In this document: positions 7,363-8,887 of the stretch, piece by piece
Layout of the letters: the number at the start of each line of letters is the position of its first letter
How positions within the stretch are numbered: the first letter of the stretch is position 1
Position numbers and translations under genes: made by a program
Origin: Terriglobia bacterium
GTDB taxonomy: Bacteria > Acidobacteriota > Terriglobia > UBA7540
Assembly (NCBI GenBank): GCA_020072905.1
Contig: JAIQGB010000157.1
Span: 1 to 8,887 of the forward strand
Direction of reading: 5' to 3'
Length of the DNA stretch: 8,887 bases
Notes under the pieces: generated by a model
Told to the model about the DNA's origin: nothing
Database searches by the model: none
The model's input: only the letters and a program-made list of their open reading frames with translations

Positions 7363-7388
7363 AAAAACGGCCGTGCCTGGCGGCACGG
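7363..7388 (-). terminator. Intrinsic-terminator-like hairpin on the minus strand
   Basis: CCGTGCC (7371-7377) and GGCACGG (7382-7388) form a perfect 7-bp stem with a 4-nt loop. Read on the minus strand, the stem is followed three bases later by five Ts (7363-7367). No minus-strand gene is recognised to its right, so it would stop antisense or unknown RNA before the TPR-gene promoter. A second perfect 6-bp hairpin (CGCGGG 7392-7397, CCCGCG 7405-7410) lies next to it and has no T-run. Confidence 0.45.
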
Positions 7389-7425
7389 ACCCGCGGGCAT
7401 GACTCCCGCGATGGAACCTCGGTGA

Positions 7426-7454
7426 TTCACGACCGGACGCGAGTGTGCTAGGAT
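7426..7454 (+). promoter_or_regulatory. Likely extended -10 promoter of the cytochrome gene
   Basis: TTCACG (7426-7431), matching the -35 at four positions, lies 17 bp before TAGGAT (7449-7454). The -10 is preceded by TGC, the extended -10 arrangement. The 11-mer TGTGCTAGGAT recurs with one change as TGTGCTAGCAT at 8796-8806, before the next gene. Transcription would begin near 7461. Confidence 0.5.
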
Positions 7455-7460
7455 TTTACC

Positions 7461-7692
7461 GCTTCAAAAGGCCTTGGTTACGGCAGATGGCAGGTCTGAA
7501 CCTGCTCACGCGGCGCGAAGAGAGAGGCGAGATGGGCGGCGACCCTCATGGTCCGACCCGCCCGATTGTTCCAACGTTAAATCTCTATATGGTTGTCGAC
7601 CCGGGCGCCGCGTGGGTTGCGGACATCTACAAGGTGGAGTTCAGACAGGCGTATCGTAACGCGGAAGCCAAATCACTAGGGGAACAGAGGAT
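7461..7692 (+). other. Long 5' leader of the cytochrome gene (inferred)
   Basis: If the promoter at 7426-7454 is used, about 230 nt of RNA precedes the cytochrome start. It contains a perfect 6-bp hairpin, GCAGGT (7490-7495) with ACCTGC (7500-7505) around the loop CTGA. A GC-rich palindromic patch lies around 7598-7625. I do not recognise a known riboswitch class. An open frame crosses the leader (ATG at 7487, stop at 7721-7723, overlapping the cytochrome start), but it lacks a convincing ribosome site and any family resemblance, so no gene is called. The rest of the gap (7284-7460) holds the two promoters and the hairpins listed separately. Confidence 0.35.
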
Positions 7693-8706
7693 ATGCGCAA
7701 AGCCCTCCGAATCGGCGGTGTAGTCATCCTGGGACTTCTTCTGGTGCTCGTCGTGGCCATCAGTCTGACGATCGGCTGGCGGCCGTTTATCGGGCCGCGC
7801 ACGCGCCCGCTGACCGGCCGCAAGTTCGAAGCGACGCCCGAGCGCTTGGCGCGTGGGAAGTATCTGGTCGAGGGCGACATCGGCTGCCTGGATTGCCATT
7901 CCGAGCACGATTGGAATGGTCCGGGAGGCCCACCCATCGAAGCCAAGCTAGGCGCCGGAGACGTTTTCCCTCTCGAGGGCCTGCCGGGTCGCATCGTGGC
8001 GCCCAACATCACGCCCGATCCGGAAACGGGTGCGGGAAACTGGTCGGACGATACCCTGGCACGCGCCATTCGCGAGGGCATTGGCCACGATGGGCGCACG
8101 CTCTTCCCGTTGATGCCCTACGAGCAATTCCGAGCCATGTCCGACGAAGACTTGGCAGCGGTGATTGTGTATGTCCGCTCGATTCCGCCCCTACGGAATC
8201 CCTTGCCGAAGACCGAAATCATTTTTCCCGTCAAATACCTCATCCGCAGCGTCCCCCAGCCAGTCACGGCGCCGGTCCCGCCGCCGGACTTCTCCAACCC
8301 TGTCCAGCGTGGCGAGTATCTGGTGCGCATGGCGGACTGCGTTACGTGTCACTCGCCGATGGTGAAAGGTCAAACCAATTTCGCCATGGCCTTCTCTGGC
8401 GGATTCCGCCTGATCGGGCCGTGGGGAGATGTGACCGCCGTGAACATCACGCCCGATCCTTCCGGGATTCCCTACTACGACGAGCAACTCTTCCTTCAGG
8501 TCATGCGGACGGGTTACGTCAAGGCCCGCAAATTGAACCCCATCATGCCCTGGAACAATTTCCGGCACCTGAGCGATGACGATCTCAAGGCGATGTTTGC
8601 CTACCTGAAGACCTTCCCACCAATCAAGCATCGCGTGGACAACGGCGAGCCTCCCACGCCCTGCCGGCTCTGCGGCGGGGTGCACGGCGCCGGAGACAGA
8701 AACTAA
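7693..8706 (+). CDS. Membrane-anchored diheme c-type cytochrome
   Basis: The 337-residue protein begins with a hydrophobic segment (about 7-27) after MRKALR, without a lipobox Cys, so it is probably anchored with the rest in the periplasm. Two class I cytochrome domains follow in tandem, each with one CxxCH heme site: CLDCH (65-69) and CVTCH (216-220). Each also has an NITPD motif (105-109, 251-255), a likely axial Met in LMPYEQF (M141) or IMPWNNF (M285), and an S-D-(E/D)-D-L segment. The pattern resembles cytochrome subunits of membrane alcohol or sugar dehydrogenases, so an electron-transfer role is likely, but no dehydrogenase gene is in view. The C-terminus carries a further pair, C324-x2-C327-x3-H331, which is not a standard heme site. 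The ATG is preceded by AGGGGA with a 9-nt spacer. It stands alone behind its own promoter, 98 bp ahead of the next gene. Confidence 0.9.
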   Translation: MRKALRIGGVVILGLLLVLVVAISLTIGWRPFIGPRTRPLTGRKFEATPERLARGKYLVEGDIGCLDCHSEHDWNGPGGPPIEAKLGAGDVFPLEGLPGRIVAPNITPDPETGAGNWSDDTLARAIREGIGHDGRTLFPLMPYEQFRAMSDEDLAAVIVYVRSIPPLRNPLPKTEIIFPVKYLIRSVPQPVTAPVPPPDFSNPVQRGEYLVRMADCVTCHSPMVKGQTNFAMAFSGGFRLIGPWGDVTAVNITPDPSGIPYYDEQLFLQVMRTGYVKARKLNPIMPWNNFRHLSDDDLKAMFAYLKTFPPIKHRVDNGEPPTPCRLCGGVHGAGDRN

Positions 8707-8738
8707 GCAAGAACGTTTCCAAGCCAAGCACTGTGTAA

Positions 8739-8764
8739 GGGCGTCCTCGCGCCTTCGGCCGCCC
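8739..8764 (+). other. GC-rich hairpin downstream of the cytochrome gene
   Basis: GGGCG (8739-8743) can pair with CGCCC (8760-8764), with a smaller GCC-TTC-GGC hairpin inside. It lies about 30 bases after the cytochrome stop. No T-run follows, so it is at best a weak or factor-assisted terminator. Confidence 0.25.
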
Positions 8765-8776
8765 CTGGGGATGGAA

Positions 8777-8806
8777 TCCACGACGACGCCCGACCTGTGC
8801 TAGCAT
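8777..8806 (+). promoter_or_regulatory. Possible extended -10 promoter of the RNase J-like gene
   Basis: TGTGCTAGCAT (8796-8806) ends in the -10-like TAGCAT with the TGC extension. It is almost identical to the element before the cytochrome gene. A weak TCCACG (8777-8782) lies 18 bp upstream. The last two bases of the -10 are the first two of the in-frame ATG at 8805, so promoter use and that start codon exclude each other. Confidence 0.4.
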
Positions 8807-8887
8807 GGAACGTGCTAGAGGAGGTCCACCTATTCCATCCCCCAGTGGCAAGCTCCGCGCCATTCCCCTCGGAGGCCTCGGCGAATT
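8805..8887 (+). CDS. Ribonuclease J-like metallo-beta-lactamase protein (5' end only)
   Basis: Only the first 27 codons are visible. They end in KLRAIPLGGLGE, the first beta strand and LGGLGE turn that open RNase J proteins, which are Zn-dependent metallo-beta-lactamase/beta-CASP endo- and 5'-3' exoribonucleases of RNA decay and rRNA maturation. The frame begins at ATG 8805-8807 and continues through the window edge. A second candidate start is ATT at 8832-8834, where a perfect AGGAGGT (8819-8825) sits with ideal spacing, giving 18 visible codons. The catalytic HxHxDH motif lies outside the window, so the family call rests on this short signature alone. Another metallo-beta-lactamase-fold enzyme cannot be excluded. 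Confidence 0.6.
   Translation, partial: MERARGGPPIPSPSGKLRAIPLGGLGE

Noticed and set aside
7445..7723. Small plus-strand open frame (GTG 7445 or ATG 7487) before the cytochrome gene
   Set aside because: Its first possible start lies inside the promoter element. It overlaps the cytochrome start by 31 bases, has no convincing ribosome site and matches no family. It is kept only as part of the leader description.
8191..8781. 196-codon minus-strand open frame over the cytochrome gene
   Set aside because: Antisense to a gene with two heme sites and clear domain structure; no support of its own.

Overview
The window is a GC-rich piece of bacterial chromosome carrying eight recognisable genes, two of them cut by the window ends. 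No transposase, integrase, phage gene, CRISPR array, tRNA or rRNA was seen. The gene content suggests an Acidobacteriota-like soil bacterium: a membrane-anchored diheme cytochrome, an exported TPR/metallopeptidase protein with a small C-terminal two-cysteine domain, an RNase J-type start at the right edge, and heptanucleotide microsatellite DNA between genes. This assignment rests on family resemblance and memory, not on a search, and is moderate at best.

Layout. Positions 1-4238 hold four minus-strand genes read right to left: glgA (glycogen synthase), trxA (thioredoxin), purA (adenylosuccinate synthetase) and moeA (molybdopterin molybdenumtransferase, C-terminus outside the window). glgA and trxA are 26 bp apart and probably share the promoter in front of glgA. 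purA follows after 125 bp. moeA follows after a 191-bp gap filled with degenerate 7-bp repeats. A 211-bp divergent gap then leads to rsmA (16S rRNA dimethyladenosine transferase, plus strand), which faces the minus-strand TPR/metallopeptidase gene across a 119-bp convergent gap. A 409-bp divergent region (7284-7692) precedes the plus-strand diheme cytochrome c gene. It holds a good minus-strand promoter, a terminator-like hairpin on the minus strand, and a plus-strand promoter with a leader of about 230 nt. A gene starting like RNase J enters at the right edge.

Functionally these are mostly housekeeping genes: glycogen storage, disulfide reduction, AMP synthesis, molybdenum cofactor insertion, ribosome maturation and RNA decay. 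There are also two envelope proteins, the exported TPR peptidase-like protein and the cytochrome. Nothing in the sequence shows that they form one system. The points most worth a second look are the heptamer-repeat spacer, the start-codon puzzle of the RNase J gene (an ATG inside a promoter-like element versus an ATT placed correctly behind a perfect Shine-Dalgarno), the architecture of the TPR protein, and the extra C-terminal cysteine pair of the cytochrome. I found no convincing new defence, mobile or biosynthetic system.
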